Source of the DNA: JALZIF01 sp964584905
GTDB taxonomy: Bacteria; Gemmatimonadota; Gemmatimonadetes; Gemmatimonadales; Gemmatimonadaceae
Assembly: GCA_964584905.1 (NCBI GenBank)
Contig: CAZPCC010000395.1
Location: 1-64,000, forward strand
DNA length: 64,000 nucleotides
Direction of reading: 5' to 3'
The notes under the pieces were generated by a model. It was not told where the DNA came from. It saw only the letters and a list, made by a program, of their open reading frames with translations, and did no database searches. The translations under genes were made by a program, and so were the position numbers. Positions 43,241 to 52,298 of this stretch are shown piece by piece; within the stretch, counting starts at the first letter, position 1; every line of letters begins with the position of its first letter.

Positions 43241-44737
43241 ATGCTTTGCAGCGTCCGGAAAAGCGCGGCACGTCGCGCACTCTTCGTCTCGATCATCGCC
43301 GGGGTAGCCGGAAGCGGGTGCGCAACGACGAACGGAGCTCCGCCGGCCGACGCTCCGCCTGACGACCCGCCGGCGCTTGCCGCAATTTCACAGGAAGATC
43401 TGCGGCGAGACCTGTTCGTGCTCGCCAGTCAGGCGATGCGTGGCCGCGAGGCCGGCACGATTGACGAACTGCGCGCCTCAGCGTGGATCGCCGAGCAGGC
43501 ACGGGCCGCCGGGCTCGAGCCGATGGGCGACGACGGGACATACTTTCAGTTCTGGCCGATGCTTCGCGCGCGGGTCTCGGCCGACAGCCGGGTGGTCCTC
43601 GCAGGCACGCCGCTCGGGATCCCCGACCGTGCGGTGGTGGTGACGCCGACCGACGCGCGAATCGACGCACCGATCGTTTTCGTGGGCGAAGGAAAGCAGG
43701 CCGACCTGGCCGGCAAGGACATTCGCGGGCAGGTGGTTGCGGCGCTGCTCTCGCATCCGGAGGGGGCTCCGCCCCTCGGCCCCGATCTCAGCCCGCGGCG
43801 TTATGCAATGAACTCCGTAAGGCAGCGAGCTGCGTTTCTGGTCGAGCGTGGCGCAACGGCGGTCGTGCTTGTTTCGGATTCCGTGGCCGACGGACAGTTT
43901 CAGAACATCGCCGCCGGATGGGCGCGAGGCAGCTACGACATCGATGATTCCGAGGGGGAGGAGAGTGCTTCCCGCCCGCCGGTCATCTGGGTTCGGCGCT
44001 CGGCGCTCGATCTCGTAAGGCAGCCCGGCGCGCGGCTCGTTGCCGAGCTTCAGCGCGAGCGATTCGTCGTCCCGTCGGTGAACGTGGTGGCGCGCGCGCC
44101 AGGCAGCGATCCCCGGCTGCGCGACGAGCACGTGCTGTACAGTTCCCACCAGGATGCGCTCGGCGTTCGCTATTCCTGGGATGGCGACTCCGTGTGGACC
44201 GGTGCCGACGACAACGCCACTACCAGCGTCGCGATACTGGCGATCGGACGCGCGTTCGTTCGCGCCCCGGCCGCCCGCTCGGTGTTGTTCGTCTGGCATG
44301 GCGCGGAAGAAGTGGGGTTGCTCGGGTCGTACTACCACGTGGCGCATCCCGTCGTGCCGCTCTCGAGTGTGGTGGCGGTTCTGAATGGCGACATGATCGG
44401 CCGCAACCATCCCGATACCGCGGCGCTGCTGGGAGCCCAGCCGCCTAACCGCAATGCACCGTCGCTGGTCGAGATGGCGCTCTCGGCGAACGCGCGGGTG
44501 TCGCGGTTCGTGGTCGACAGCAGCTGGGACCGGCCCGGCCACCCGGAAAACTTCTTTCGCCGCAGCGATCACTGGCCTTACGTTCAGGTCGACGTGCCGT
44601 CCATATACTTCACGGCAATGCTCCACTCCGATTACCACACTCCGCGTGACGATCCCGAGGGCATCGATTACGGCAAGCTCACACGAATGGCGCGGTGGAT
44701 GTACGCCACCGGCTGGGCTGCAGCTTCTGTCCGGTGA
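43241..44737 (+). CDS. M28-family metallopeptidase, lipoprotein
   Basis: The 498-residue protein has a lipobox (IIAGVAGSGCATTNG, Cys27), a peptidase-associated insert (about 130-280) and an M28 catalytic domain with zinc ligands in SSHQD, GADDNATT, WHGAEEVGLLG, LNGDMIGRNH and SDYHTPRDD. It should be a membrane-anchored aminopeptidase on the outer side of the envelope. The length fits the family with a PA-type insert. The next gene on the same strand begins 85 bases later. Confidence 0.9.
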   Translation: MLCSVRKSAARRALFVSIIAGVAGSGCATTNGAPPADAPPDDPPALAAISQEDLRRDLFVLASQAMRGREAGTIDELRASAWIAEQARAAGLEPMGDDGTYFQFWPMLRARVSADSRVVLAGTPLGIPDRAVVVTPTDARIDAPIVFVGEGKQADLAGKDIRGQVVAALLSHPEGAPPLGPDLSPRRYAMNSVRQRAAFLVERGATAVVLVSDSVADGQFQNIAAGWARGSYDIDDSEGEESASRPPVIWVRRSALDLVRQPGARLVAELQRERFVVPSVNVVARAPGSDPRLRDEHVLYSSHQDALGVRYSWDGDSVWTGADDNATTSVAILAIGRAFVRAPAARSVLFVWHGAEEVGLLGSYYHVAHPVVPLSSVVAVLNGDMIGRNHPDTAALLGAQPPNRNAPSLVEMALSANARVSRFVVDSSWDRPGHPENFFRRSDHWPYVQVDVPSIYFTAMLHSDYHTPRDDPEGIDYGKLTRMARWMYATGWAAASVR

Positions 44738-44822
44738 TTTCGTGGCCGGGCACCGGGAACACGCCTGCTCCAGGCCGCGCACCTGCCTGCATGCCCTGGC
44801 GATCGCTCAACATTGACCGTGG

Positions 44823-45464
44823 ATGGTGGACATGAAGTCCGTCGCTCAGGGAAGCCGTACTCGCCGGGTGACGGTCAAGTGCCTGTGCATGACCGTACTC
44901 GTAACCGGCCTGACGATAAACCCGTCGGCGGCAGGAGCGCAGCAATTCGCCGGATTCGGCGGACTCGAGCCGCGCCTTGGAATCGTCTGGCCCAGGGACG
45001 CGACGACGGGGACCGTCTGGGCGCTGGACGCCGATCTGGGTTTCGTGCGGACGCCGCGTGTCCGGGCGATCGTTGGAATGACGGGCTTCAGCACCGACGT
45101 GGATCGTCGCGTGGCGGGAGCGCCGATCGGAGGTTCGCTTTCCGCGTTCGGCATGCACGGGGCGCTGCGCCTCGACCCGGTACGAGCCGGCCGGCTCGCG
45201 CCGTTCCTTACGGGGCTATTGACATTACATAACGTGAGTGCCGACGTTTCCGATCCAGGCATCGACGAGTTGCTCGACGGAGTGTATGCGGGAATCGGAT
45301 TCGGCGCCGGGATCGCCTACGAGCTCGATTTGCCCGCGCGCTTTGCCATAACCGTGGAGGCACGCCGCGTGTTCGCCACCAATGTGGGTCACGGGTCGCT
45401 CGTTTTCGGAATGCGGTGGATGCCGCGCGGGCGACAGGCAAACGATATCGGTGCGGCGCAGTGA
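44823..45464 (+). CDS. Putative outer-membrane beta-barrel protein
   Basis: The 213-residue protein has a signal peptide (VKCLCMTVLVTGLTINPSAA) and amphipathic strands (GLEPRLGIVWPRDATTGTVW; GVYAGIGFGAGIAYELDLPA; GSLVFGMRW). The start may be the ATG at 44823 or the one at 44832. Its TGA overlaps the GTG of the Omp85-like gene by 4 bases, so both are made together. Confidence 0.68.
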   Translation: MVDMKSVAQGSRTRRVTVKCLCMTVLVTGLTINPSAAGAQQFAGFGGLEPRLGIVWPRDATTGTVWALDADLGFVRTPRVRAIVGMTGFSTDVDRRVAGAPIGGSLSAFGMHGALRLDPVRAGRLAPFLTGLLTLHNVSADVSDPGIDELLDGVYAGIGFGAGIAYELDLPARFAITVEARRVFATNVGHGSLVFGMRWMPRGRQANDIGAAQ

Positions 45465-47206
45465 CTCCGCCACGTGGTGCCTGGAGCATTGCTGCGATCC
45501 CGGCTCTGATCGCGGCGATCGCGGTGCCAGTTCGGGCACAGCAAAGGGTGGCGGCGGCCGATTCCGCCGCCCGTGATTCCGCGGCCACCCGCTGCATGGA
45601 CGAGCGCATCAACTCCATCGAATATCGCCGCGATCCGCCGGCGCTCATGGGAGAGCGAATGCCGTCGTGGACCAGGCGGGTGCTTGGCGTGATCGTGCAG
45701 CACCGCCAGACGGAGCCGCAGGCAATCGAGCCGTTCCTTCTCGTCGAAGAAGGCGAGAGCTGCACCACGTTCAAGCTCGACGAGTCGGAGCGGCTGCTGC
45801 GCGCTCAACCGTATCTGGCGAACGCGGAGCTTCGCGCCTATCCGGAATCCGGCGGAGGCGTCCGGGTGAGCGTCCACACTGTGGACGAAATTCCGCTCGT
45901 AATAGACGGCGGCTTTAGCGATGGGGAGCCGTCGAAGGTGACATACGGCAGCGGAAATGTGTTTGGCCGCGGCGTTTACGCCGCGGCGAAGTGGCGGCAG
46001 GGGTTTGCCTATCGCGACGCGATGGGGGTGGAACTGGTCCACTATCATCTGCTTGACCGCGCTCGTGCACGCATGGAATTGATGCGCGGCTCCCGCGAGG
46101 AATCCTACCGCGGCGCGTTGACCAACGCCTATCTCACCGATGCGCAGAGTGCGGCGTGGCACGTCGGATATCGCCGAAGCGAGAACTTCGCGGAGTTTCT
46201 GAGGCGGGATTCATCATCACTCGCGCTCGGCCTGGATCGCGATCTCGCCGACGCCGGTGTGCTGTGGAGGGTCGGAGCTCGCGGACGACGGCTGTTCGCC
46301 GGGGCCACCGCCTCGCACGAGCGGGTCACGGCGGCGTCAGATGGTATTGTGGTCACCGACACGGGATTCGCGACCGACCCCGACACCTTGCTGGATGATC
46401 GCTTCGATTCATGGAGCACTACATCGGTAGGCGCCGTATTGGGCGGGCGCTTCCTGGACTACAGAACGATGGAGGGTCTGAGTTCCCTCGCCGGCACTCA
46501 CGATGTAGCTACCGGCGTGCAGGTGGCTGCCACGCTGGGACGAGGGATTGGCGGCAACCGCCGCCGCCAGTTCAGTGGGCTCGATCTCTACGCCGCCGCT
46601 GGCACTCAGCGCACTCTCTTTGCGTTAGGTGCGGTCACCGAAGGCAGTCGTGCTCCGGGAGGGGGTTGGGAGGATGTCATAGCGAGTGGACGGCTGGTGA
46701 TCTATCGCGTGCCCTCTGAAAGGCGGACGAACGAAGTCAGCGCCGAGTACTCCGGTGCGTGGAGGGCATCGCTTCCAGGGCAACTCGGGCTCGATGAGCG
46801 GCGCGGCGGCGTTCGAGGCTACCGGGATTCGCGAGTAGGGGGAACCAAGCGCGCAGTGTTTCGAATCGAGGAAAGGCGGTCGCTCGGTCGCATGGGACGG
46901 ATCGCCGGATTCGCTATCGCGGGATTTGCCGATGCAGGGAAGGTCTGGGCGGGCGATGTTCCGTACGGAACCACTACCGGCGTGCGGACCAGCGTTGGCG
47001 CCGGGTTAATGGCCGCGGTGCCCAGACAATCTCAGCGCTTGTTCCGGATCGACGCAGCAGTGCCGCTCGTCCGCGGCGGTACCACTCGATCGTGGACTGT
47101 GCGCCTGTTCACGACCGCCGCCTATCCCACCTTCTGGCGTGAGCCGGCAGATGTGTCCCGGCTGCGTGCTCCGCGGCCGGCGTCCGAACTGCTGCTGTGG
47201 CCGTAG
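45461..47206 (+). CDS. Omp85-like outer-membrane protein with one POTRA-like domain
   Basis: The 581-residue protein has a signal peptide (WSIAAIPALIAAIAVPVRAQ), a single POTRA-like domain (about 85-145; FLLVEEGESCTTFKLDES then LRAYPESGGGVRVSVHTVDE) and a C-terminal 16-strand-type barrel with RGYRDSRVGGTKRAVFRIEE, the RGYxxxxxxG-type motif of the Omp85 superfamily. Such proteins insert or export other envelope proteins. The GTG at 45461 overlaps the previous stop; the longer frame lies inside that gene. Confidence 0.75.
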   Translation: MTPPRGAWSIAAIPALIAAIAVPVRAQQRVAAADSAARDSAATRCMDERINSIEYRRDPPALMGERMPSWTRRVLGVIVQHRQTEPQAIEPFLLVEEGESCTTFKLDESERLLRAQPYLANAELRAYPESGGGVRVSVHTVDEIPLVIDGGFSDGEPSKVTYGSGNVFGRGVYAAAKWRQGFAYRDAMGVELVHYHLLDRARARMELMRGSREESYRGALTNAYLTDAQSAAWHVGYRRSENFAEFLRRDSSSLALGLDRDLADAGVLWRVGARGRRLFAGATASHERVTAASDGIVVTDTGFATDPDTLLDDRFDSWSTTSVGAVLGGRFLDYRTMEGLSSLAGTHDVATGVQVAATLGRGIGGNRRRQFSGLDLYAAAGTQRTLFALGAVTEGSRAPGGGWEDVIASGRLVIYRVPSERRTNEVSAEYSGAWRASLPGQLGLDERRGGVRGYRDSRVGGTKRAVFRIEERRSLGRMGRIAGFAIAGFADAGKVWAGDVPYGTTTGVRTSVGAGLMAAVPRQSQRLFRIDAAVPLVRGGTTRSWTVRLFTTAAYPTFWREPADVSRLRAPRPASELLLWP

Positions 47207-47211
47207 ACAGC

Positions 47212-47270
47212 GGGAATCGGGAATTGGGAATCGGAAAGCGGATCGTCCCGATTCCCGATTCCCGATTCCC
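47212..47270. repeat. GGGAATC-unit hairpin
   Basis: GGGAATCGGGAATTGGGAAT... (47212-47236) pairs with ...CCCGATTCCCGATTCCC (47246-47270) across a 9-base loop. Each arm is three near-identical 8-base units. It follows the Omp85-like gene and may act as a terminator. Confidence 0.75.
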
Positions 47271-47333
47271 TATGTTGTCGTACGTCGCGGAAGCCCGAAC
47301 GTGGTGTGCACCGATGACCGAGGAGTGAAGGAA

Positions 47334-48488
47334 ATGAGAATGCGGATTGCCTCGCTTTTTGCTTTGGCGACCGTGATGGCAGCCTCGCAGAAGGCACCGG
47401 CACAGGATGCCGCGCAGCGGTCCCCGACCCCCGCGCCGGTGAGCGGCGGAGTGCGCGTCGAGACCGTCGCCAGCGGTCTTGTGCGCCCATGGGCGCTCGA
47501 GTTTCTGCCTGACGGGCGCATGCTCGTGACCGAGCGTCCGGGTCGGCTGCGCATCGTCGCAACCGATGGCACGCTGTCGGAACCGATCGCCGGAGTGCCG
47601 GATGTCGCCGCGCAGGGGCAGGGCGGACTGCTCGATGTCGCTCTTGACCCGAACTTTGCCGAGAACCGGCTCGTCTATCTCTCGTTTTCCGAGCCCGGCG
47701 AGGGTGGCACGGCGAGCACTGCCGTTGCCCGGGGTCGGTTGGGCGATGGCCGGCTCGAGAACGTGCAGGTGATCTACCGGCAGACGCCAAAGGTGCGCAG
47801 CCGCGGCCATTATGGATCGCGTCTCGTTTTCAGGAGAGATGGGACGTTGTTCATCACGCAGGGTGACCGCCAGAATCAACGGCCGCTGGTGCAGGACCTG
47901 ACGACCGGCATCGGCAAGATCGTGCGCATCAATACGGACGGGTCGGCGCCACCTGACAACCCGTTCGTTGGACGCGATGGGGCGCTGGCGGAGATCTGGT
48001 CGTACGGTCATCGCAACCTTCAGGGTGCCACCCTACACCCGGAGACCGGACAGCTCTGGACCGTGGAGCATGGCGCGCGAGGCGGGGATGAGCTCAACCA
48101 TCCCGAGGCCGGAAAGAACTACGGCTGGCCGGTGATCACGTACGGCGTCGACTACTCGGGCGCATCGATAGGCGAAGGCAGGTCGAAGGAAGGCATGGAG
48201 CAGCCTGTTTACTACTGGGACCCGGTAATCGCGCCGTCGGGGATGATCTTCTACACTGGCAACACGTATCCGGGATGGCAGGGCAGCCTGTTCATCGGGT
48301 CAATGCAGCCGGGACTGCTCGTCAGGCTCGAGCTACGGAACGGCCGTGTGACGAGCGAAGAGCGCTACCTGGGCGATCTGAATGAGCGCATTCGCGATGT
48401 TCAGCAGGGCCCCGACGGGCTGCTCTATCTGGTAACCGACAATCAGCAGGGCCGTGTGCTGCGCGTGGTGCCGGCGGGCTCGCGGTGA
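47334..48488 (+). CDS. PQQ-dependent soluble aldose sugar dehydrogenase
   Basis: The 384-residue protein has a signal peptide (MRIASLFALATVMAASQKAP) and the beta-propeller sequence of Asd/YliI-type dehydrogenases: RPWALEFLPDGRMLVTERPG, SRGHYGSRLVF with the catalytic His, SYGHRNLQG, and TVEHGARGGDELN. It oxidises sugars in the periplasm with PQQ and passes electrons on. The ATG at 47334 is preceded by GAGGAGTGAAGG. No PQQ synthesis genes are in the window. Confidence 0.9.
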   Translation: MRMRIASLFALATVMAASQKAPAQDAAQRSPTPAPVSGGVRVETVASGLVRPWALEFLPDGRMLVTERPGRLRIVATDGTLSEPIAGVPDVAAQGQGGLLDVALDPNFAENRLVYLSFSEPGEGGTASTAVARGRLGDGRLENVQVIYRQTPKVRSRGHYGSRLVFRRDGTLFITQGDRQNQRPLVQDLTTGIGKIVRINTDGSAPPDNPFVGRDGALAEIWSYGHRNLQGATLHPETGQLWTVEHGARGGDELNHPEAGKNYGWPVITYGVDYSGASIGEGRSKEGMEQPVYYWDPVIAPSGMIFYTGNTYPGWQGSLFIGSMQPGLLVRLELRNGRVTSEERYLGDLNERIRDVQQGPDGLLYLVTDNQQGRVLRVVPAGSR

Positions 48489-48504
48489 GCGCCGGCTACC
48501 TGTA

Positions 48505-50676
48505 CTACCGCGCCAGCGGATCCGGGCGGAGCTGAAATTTCATGACCTTGCTGGTGGTTCCTTTGCCGCCCTCCATGTGAAATGGCGCGCGAGTGCTGAT
48601 CGTGGTCCATAGCCCACGACCCTTCCATCCGGCGTCCGGGTCATCGATCCGGCCGTCCATCCACTTGGTGTAGAACCCGAGCGGATAGGGAACGCGCAGC
48701 ACGACCCATCTCCCGTCCTTCAGCGCCAGCAGTCCTTCGGATGCGTTGCCGGTGTTGATAGGCACGTTCTCGCCGAGCCCGAAGGTGTTGAACTGATCGA
48801 CCCACGTGTAGTAGCTCGCCTCGGCGCTGCCGGGAGTCGATACGCCGCCGATCTGCGGTAGCGGCTCCACGTAGAACGTCCACCCTTCGGGACAGTGCTG
48901 CCCGGTGGCGGCCGGCCCGTTGAGCGGTCCCGTGCACTTGCGCCGGTCGAAGCTGGCCATGTGTCCGCTGGCCAGCGCCGCCCAGGCGACGCCGTCGCGG
49001 TCCACATCCATGCCGCGCGGAGAGAACCCGGTTACCGGCGCACCGGTTCCGTCGACCGGGAGTTGATATACCTCGACGAGGGCCGTCTCCGTCGGATCAG
49101 GACCGGGGACGAGCCTTACAACTGCGCCAGGATATCCTAACGACGAGCCCCATACCGATCCGTCCGGCGCCGGAGCCACGGCGTAGAAGCCGAAGGTGAC
49201 CCGCTTGTCCCTGGCCGGATCGACCGGTTCGTTCGGTTCCACGTATTCATCCCGCTTTCCATTGCCGTTCGTGTCGATGATCAAAGGCGTCCATCCCTGC
49301 GAGGCTGCCTCGTCGCCCGTCTCATCGAACATCTTCGTGTTCAGCCAGCCGATCACTCCGCCGCCTCCGCTCGTCCATAGCGTGTTGTTTGCGTCCTCGG
49401 CGAACATGAGATGATGGGTGCTGAAGCAGGTGCTGATGTGCGTCAGGCGCTCGGTCCTGGGGTCGTAGACTGCCAGGTGCCGGCCGGCGCGCGCCACCGG
49501 AAAGACCTTCGCCGAAGGATGGTCGGATCCTTCCTTGCAGAAGTCGGGATTGTCCGGCGGCCTGACGGCGGAAGTGATCCAGACCCGGCCCTCTCCGTCG
49601 AGCATCGGGTTGTGCACATTCGCCTTGCTGGTCCAGATCGCCTCGCTGCCCCAATAGGGTGAAGGCTCCGGCATGTTAGGGCCGGACGCGGGGCGCGTGT
49701 CGGGATCGCGAACGGTCACCGGCACGCGGCTCGCCACGTGTCGCTCGGGATCGACCACCGGGAGGTAGTCCGCGCTGGCTTCGAGGGCTCCGTACACCGG
49801 CCCATCGGCGTTGACCCTCGGATTCCGGCGGTCGGTCGAGACCACGTCGTGCAGATATGCCTTCGGGTCGGCCCAGTCCCACTGCGTTATGACCACGTTG
49901 CGCTCGATGCCTTGCGGGCGCGGTGGCGCCGGCGGGACGGCGCCGGCGGCAATGCGATCGGTCCAGTCGGCGAACATCGCCAGCGTTCGCTCGCGGCCCA
50001 GCCGCCCGACCGCACCGCTCATTCCCGCGCCAGCCTGTCCGGACTGGATCCGCCGGTGCCACGCCGCCGCGCTGTTCTCGAAGCTACCTAACGCGGCAGG
50101 AATCTCGCGCGTCGACTTGGCACCGAGTTGGTGGCAGGCAGTACAGCCACCGGATTTGATGCTTCGAAGAAACTCCGCCTGGTGGGCGACACCCGTCGCA
50201 ATGCCGTTGCCCTCGGGCCCGGTGCCCGGAAAGTCGCTCGCCGGCGGCACCCGGAGCAGCGACCACCAGTATCCCGCCGGGTAATACTCGGCTGCCGCGC
50301 GCTCATTCGGCGCTGCGACGGCAGCGAGGTCGAGCTGCCTTCCGGGCGTGGACCGAGCGGCCGGCGAATCGGTCAATCCGTATCCGCGCACCCAGACCTC
50401 GTAGTTGGCCGCGGGAAGGTCGGGGATGAGATAGCGTCCCTCATCATCGGTGACGACGATACGCACGAACTTGGTAGGCAGGTCGTTCGTCTCCGCGATG
50501 ACCCACACTCCGGCTTCGGGACCGCTTGGACCGGTCACCACTCCCGCGATGTCGTCGCCATCGATCGAAATCGACCCGCTTTCCGCCGTATCGACGCTGT
50601 TGCGGGGAGCGCACGCCGCGGTCAGTCCGGTGCACGCCACCGCGAGAAGCCCAACGGCTCGAGCTGGAACTCTCAT
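48505..50676 (-). CDS. Lipoprotein with regulatory domain, haem-c site and beta-propeller
   Basis: The roughly 723-residue protein has a lipobox (LLAVACTGLTAACAPR, Cys22), a carboxypeptidase-regulatory beta domain (IAGVVTGPSGPEAGVWVIAE, about 40-120), a haem-c binding CTACH motif (about 168-172) and a long C-terminal part with propeller-like blades (VFPVARAGRHLAVYDPRTER; ANNTLWTSGGGGVIGWLN; MDVDRDGVAWAALASGHMAS) like streptogramin-lyase/Vgb types. It should be an envelope redox or catalytic lipoprotein. I start at the ATG at 50676, behind AAAAGGAGGAGG. The substrate is unknown. Confidence 0.78.
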   Translation of the reverse strand: MRVPARAVGLLAVACTGLTAACAPRNSVDTAESGSISIDGDDIAGVVTGPSGPEAGVWVIAETNDLPTKFVRIVVTDDEGRYLIPDLPAANYEVWVRGYGLTDSPAARSTPGRQLDLAAVAAPNERAAAEYYPAGYWWSLLRVPPASDFPGTGPEGNGIATGVAHQAEFLRSIKSGGCTACHQLGAKSTREIPAALGSFENSAAAWHRRIQSGQAGAGMSGAVGRLGRERTLAMFADWTDRIAAGAVPPAPPRPQGIERNVVITQWDWADPKAYLHDVVSTDRRNPRVNADGPVYGALEASADYLPVVDPERHVASRVPVTVRDPDTRPASGPNMPEPSPYWGSEAIWTSKANVHNPMLDGEGRVWITSAVRPPDNPDFCKEGSDHPSAKVFPVARAGRHLAVYDPRTERLTHISTCFSTHHLMFAEDANNTLWTSGGGGVIGWLNTKMFDETGDEAASQGWTPLIIDTNGNGKRDEYVEPNEPVDPARDKRVTFGFYAVAPAPDGSVWGSSLGYPGAVVRLVPGPDPTETALVEVYQLPVDGTGAPVTGFSPRGMDVDRDGVAWAALASGHMASFDRRKCTGPLNGPAATGQHCPEGWTFYVEPLPQIGGVSTPGSAEASYYTWVDQFNTFGLGENVPINTGNASEGLLALKDGRWVVLRVPYPLGFYTKWMDGRIDDPDAGWKGRGLWTTISTRAPFHMEGGKGTTSKVMKFQLRPDPLAR

Positions 50677-50814
50677 CCTGCCTCCTCCTTTTCTGTTCGC
50701 GGCAGCTGTGCTTGCCCGGATCGTCTGGCAGTCAGTCCGAATCGGCGCCGCGAGGTGCACTGATCGCAGTATGCAGCAACACATCCGCGCGCGGCAAGGA
50801 AAGCGGAAAACTTC

Positions 50815-51951
50815 TTACAGCAGCAGAGCCTCGATCCTGTTGGCCTGCACAATCGAATCGTGAGGCGACCATGCGAATACGGTGAACCGCCCATCCTGAG
50901 AGGCGACCAGTGCAATCGCGTCGCGCTGATCGTGGACGAACTGCGCGGCGGACAGATGCCGGGTTCCACCGAATTGCGAAGGCGCAATAATGAATGGCCT
51001 GCTGCCGAGAATCGGCTCGGTGACGCTGATCCTGTTGACCGCAGAGCTTCCCTCTCGCCGGGCGAGCTTTGCGCCGAATGCGAGCAGATCGTGGCGTTCG
51101 TTCATTATGGTCGCTCCATCCACCGCGGTAAGACCGCCAATGCCGTCGATGACCTTCGACACCGCGTCGCTCCATTCGGCGGTCGCCCGGTCGTGCTCGG
51201 GCTGCTCCAGCAGATCGCCGAGCGTCGAGAAAGGTGGAGAGACCGCGTAGCTTACCGGCCCCGTAATCGATTCCCGCCATTTGTCCGATCCCGTCGGCAC
51301 GATGATCAGCGCTCCACCGTGGCCGTGTTCGCGCATCGAGATCGCCAGCTGAACGAATTCATTCAGTGAACCCAGCCATGCATCGGGGGCGTCCTTGCCG
51401 AGGAATGCGGACAGGAACGCCGGGAAGTCCGGCGAGCTGGCGTGCAGCTCATCCACGACCCTGAGCTCGTTGCCGCGGATCACGGCGATGTTCCCGAATT
51501 TGCCGAACGCAGAGCCGCGGCGGTACTTCATAACGAGAAGCCCGGGCTCCACGACCTCGAGAATGAAGCACAGGTCGGGGACGACGCGAGTGGCTCCCCA
51601 CACGCGCAGCTCGCCGTCCAGCCGCCACACTGCGAGGTGAATGCCGCGCCGTTCGACGGCCGGCGCCAGTCTGGTCAGGGAATCGGGGGTGAGGGGCAGC
51701 GAGTACTCGAACCGCATTGGCTTGCCTGACTGCTCGGGGGGCGCCAATGCAAGCGAGATGCGCGGAGTACGGCCTTCCTCGCGACGCAGACTTGCCCAGA
51801 ACGCCGCATTTACGATAGCCGCCACGGCGTCGGGATCCGGTGGCGGTGCGGCACTCGCTGGATGTTCGGACGTGCCTGCCAGGAGACGCTCGAAGAAGGT
51901 CGAAACGGTGGCCGCGGCAGCCGCCGCCGTGGTGTAGGCCTGCTCGCTCAC
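50815..51951 (-). CDS. DACNV-type diadenylate cyclase-like protein
   Basis: The 378-residue protein has a DisA-N/DAC catalytic segment: VDGATIMNERHDLLAFGAKL with the DGA motif (about 280) and GGTRHLSAAQFVHD with the RHxxA motif, both needed to make c-di-AMP. The N-terminal part (about 60-240; HLAVWRLDGELRVWGATRVV; GNIAVIRGNELRVVDE) fits the DACNV sensor domain. It probably makes the second messenger c-di-AMP in response to a bound ligand. It is divergent from the luciferase-like gene. Confidence 0.82.
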   Translation of the reverse strand: MSEQAYTTAAAAAATVSTFFERLLAGTSEHPASAAPPPDPDAVAAIVNAAFWASLRREEGRTPRISLALAPPEQSGKPMRFEYSLPLTPDSLTRLAPAVERRGIHLAVWRLDGELRVWGATRVVPDLCFILEVVEPGLLVMKYRRGSAFGKFGNIAVIRGNELRVVDELHASSPDFPAFLSAFLGKDAPDAWLGSLNEFVQLAISMREHGHGGALIIVPTGSDKWRESITGPVSYAVSPPFSTLGDLLEQPEHDRATAEWSDAVSKVIDGIGGLTAVDGATIMNERHDLLAFGAKLARREGSSAVNRISVTEPILGSRPFIIAPSQFGGTRHLSAAQFVHDQRDAIALVASQDGRFTVFAWSPHDSIVQANRIEALLL

Positions 51952-52298
51952 GAGACGGCTCTCACGGGTGGCCCGTTCCCTTACGACTGTCTCGAGACTG
52001 GCTTGAAAGTTGACTCATCGGTCGTACGAGCGAAGCGATCGGCTTAACGCGGCGTAAACCGGCCGCGCAACGGTGGAGTGGGCAGACTCGCCAATTTGAC
52101 ACCGCGTGCGCAAGTCTCCCTGGCACCTTCGAAGTTGGAGAACCGTGATCCCCGCCGCACGATTGATTGCGAGCGCGGGAGATACGGAAGGCTCAACGCT
52201 GACCCCGACCCTCAACCCCCGACAATATCGCCGGTGCCAGAAACGGAACTTGGCCGGTTCGCGTTCAAGAGCGCGAGGCAATCAGATTCCAACCAGAG
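51952..52298. other. Intergenic region between divergent genes
   Basis: About 350 bases. I see no convincing gene or repeat; it probably holds the promoters of the DACNV and luciferase-like genes. Confidence 0.4.
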
